DNA of 64,000 nucleotides, from contig NZ_FUYS01000007.1 in assembly GCF_900168055.1 (NCBI RefSeq), positions 162,670 through 226,669 on the forward strand. Direction: 5' to 3'. Shown here piece after piece: positions 62,814 to 64,000 of this stretch. Position numbers and translations under genes: made by a program. The notes under the pieces are model-generated. The model searched no databases and was not told where the DNA came from. It saw only the letters and a list, made by a program, of their open reading frames with translations. Within the stretch, counting starts at the first letter, position 1, and every line of letters begins with the position of its first letter. The stretch comes from Parapedobacter luteus (GTDB lineage Bacteria; Bacteroidota; Bacteroidia; Sphingobacteriales; Sphingobacteriaceae).

Positions 62814-64000
62814 ATGAATAAACATTTACTACTCACGGTCGTTTCCATACTGTTCATGGGGGCGGCGTTTTCGCAGCAAAAGGTAAAGGACGGTACGGTT
62901 CAGGGCAATACGTTTCCAAACGGCAATGCCATACTGGAATTGGAAAGTGCCAACAAAGGCTTGCTGCATACCCGTGTGATGTTGACGAGCAGTACAGAAG
63001 CAACACCGTTGTCGCAACACGTGGAGGGGATGATGGTATACAATACCGCAACTGTCAACGATGTCGTGCCGGGTATCTACTATAATGATGGTGCCAGATG
63101 GGTGCTGGCTGGCGCGGTCACACAGGGAGCGAATAACATTAGTTATAATCCCGTATCCTACGAGATCACTTATGTTGATGATCAGGGTGATACGCAAGTC
63201 ATCAATTTAAGGGAGATCGTACGGACCAATGAGACAGTGACCACGCTGGTGGATAATGAGGACGGCAGCTTTACTTACACCAACGAAGCCGGCGAGGCCG
63301 TAACCTTCGATGCGAATACGACCACAATGATCGATAATGGTGACGGCACCTACACCTTCACCAATGCCAATGGCGATGCCATTACCGTGGATGTTCCTGC
63401 CAGCGTAGTTGAAAACATCACCAACGAAGGCGAGATTTTTAACGCCATCGAAAACCTGATTAAGAATATCGGCGGCAACGTGTACTACGACGGAGACCAG
63501 TTCACGTATGTGGACGGGAACGGTGACACGCAGACCATCAACTTCGAGGAACTGGTGCAGGCCAACGAAACGGTTACGGCGCTGGTGGATAACACGGACG
63601 GCACGTATACGTACTACAACGAATCGGAGATGGACGATGACGGCAACCCGATCCCGGGGACGGGTGTCACGATCGACGTACCGGCGGACGTGATCAGCAA
63701 TTTCGAGGAAATCATCAGCAACGAGACGGTGCTGAACGAGCTGATCGAGCAGTTGACCAATACCACCGTCGGCGGCAATGTGTATTACGACGGAAACCAG
63801 TTCACGTACGTTGACGGTGACGGCAACACACAGACCATCAATTTCGAGGAACTGGTGCAGGCGAACGAAACGGTGACCACTTTGGTGGATAACGAAGACG
63901 GCACTTACACCTACACGAGCGAAGACGGCACCGAAACCATCGTAGACGTGCCTGCAAGTGTTGTAAACCAGTTCGAGGAAGTGGTCAACGGCGGCCCGGT
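62814..64000 (+). CDS. Large repetitive surface protein / adhesin (partial, continues off the right edge)
   Basis: The frame opens with ATG 62814 and is open to the end (395 residues). A signal peptide (MNKHLLLTVVSILFMGAAFS) is followed by a short globular domain (QGNTFPNGNAILELESA) and then repeats containing NETVTTLVDNEDGTYTYTN, VDVPASVV and YYDGNQFTYVDGDG. At least three repeats are visible. Such Asp/Asn-rich repeats are common in Bacteroidota adhesins that are exported and attached to the surface; the C-terminal anchoring domain is outside the window. Confidence 0.75.
   Translation, partial: MNKHLLLTVVSILFMGAAFSQQKVKDGTVQGNTFPNGNAILELESANKGLLHTRVMLTSSTEATPLSQHVEGMMVYNTATVNDVVPGIYYNDGARWVLAGAVTQGANNISYNPVSYEITYVDDQGDTQVINLREIVRTNETVTTLVDNEDGSFTYTNEAGEAVTFDANTTTMIDNGDGTYTFTNANGDAITVDVPASVVENITNEGEIFNAIENLIKNIGGNVYYDGDQFTYVDGNGDTQTINFEELVQANETVTALVDNTDGTYTYYNESEMDDDGNPIPGTGVTIDVPADVISNFEEIISNETVLNELIEQLTNTTVGGNVYYDGNQFTYVDGDGNTQTINFEELVQANETVTTLVDNEDGTYTYTSEDGTETIVDVPASVVNQFEEVVNGGP
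63471..64000. repeat. 300-bp internal repeat of the surface-protein gene
   Basis: The unit beginning GGCGGCAACGTGTACTACGA at 63471 recurs at 63771, exactly 300 bases later, with high identity over the first 130 bases. A more diverged copy starts about 336 bases earlier (around 63135). The copies code for GGNVYYDG-QFTYVDG. Confidence 0.8.

Noticed and set aside
1..64000. tRNA, rRNA or riboswitch genes
   Set aside because: No tRNA cloverleaf-like sequence with TTCGAAT-type arm, no rRNA stretch and no riboswitch core was recognised by eye; a covariance-model scan was not possible.

Overview
The window reads as a chromosomal segment of a Bacteroidota bacterium, most likely Sphingobacteriales (Sphingobacteriaceae-like). 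The evidence is a flexirubin-type aryl-polyene/dialkylresorcinol pigment cluster, a SusC/SusD fructan utilisation locus with a hybrid two-component sensor, Bacteroidota promoters of the form TTTG-N19-TAnnTTTG, and TlpA, GH3 and WG-repeat genes typical of the phylum. I cannot fix the genus.

1-10.4 kb is an accessory region rich in damaged genes. It holds an erythromycin-esterase-like hydrolase, an alpha/beta-hydrolase, a frameshifted DUF6624 remnant, a TPR-TlpA protein, small lipoproteins, an Rpn/PD-(D/E)XK nuclease with a duplicated tail, a frameshifted zeta-toxin module, an XRE regulator with a truncated paralogue, and a membrane protein with an internal deletion.

10.4-34.9 kb is the pigment cluster. 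A long minus-strand run (30.2 to 19.97 kb) starts with tyrosine ammonia-lyase and continues with a WG-repeat protein, FabG, a ketosynthase, ACP, LpxL-like acyltransferase, DarA, DarB, two hotdog dehydratases, a small conserved protein and a BtrH-like protein. A plus-strand GH20 hexosaminidase and a tandem hairpin repeat interrupt it. A second minus-strand operon (17.15 to 10.39 kb) carries an ABC exporter, thioesterase, ketosynthases, ACP and a cysteine-less ketosynthase partner. Divergent from the lyase are a flavin-dependent halogenase-like enzyme, a C45-family acyltransferase/hydrolase and an aryl-acid ligase. Together they can make coumarate from tyrosine, activate it, extend it to an aryl polyene, build a dialkylresorcinol (DarA/DarB) and join the two. 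Four 11-bp direct repeats sit in the divergent promoter region.

34.9-42.3 kb holds single-copy chromosomal genes: a threonine-aldolase-like enzyme, an MBL hydrolase, recJ, lptB, a GH3-family protein and der.

42.3-59.46 kb is a fructan (levan/inulin) utilisation island: HTCS sensor, sugar permease, fructokinase, SusC, SusD, two GH32 enzymes and an FG-GAP protein. It is bracketed by a GH53 fragment on the left and an in-frame MFS-SDR chimera on the right. The last 93 bp of der recur at 59368-59460, so the island lies between direct repeats 17,167 bp apart.

59.48-64.0 kb holds a NarL-type two-component pair, a small unknown gene and the 5' part of a large repetitive surface protein that runs off the window.
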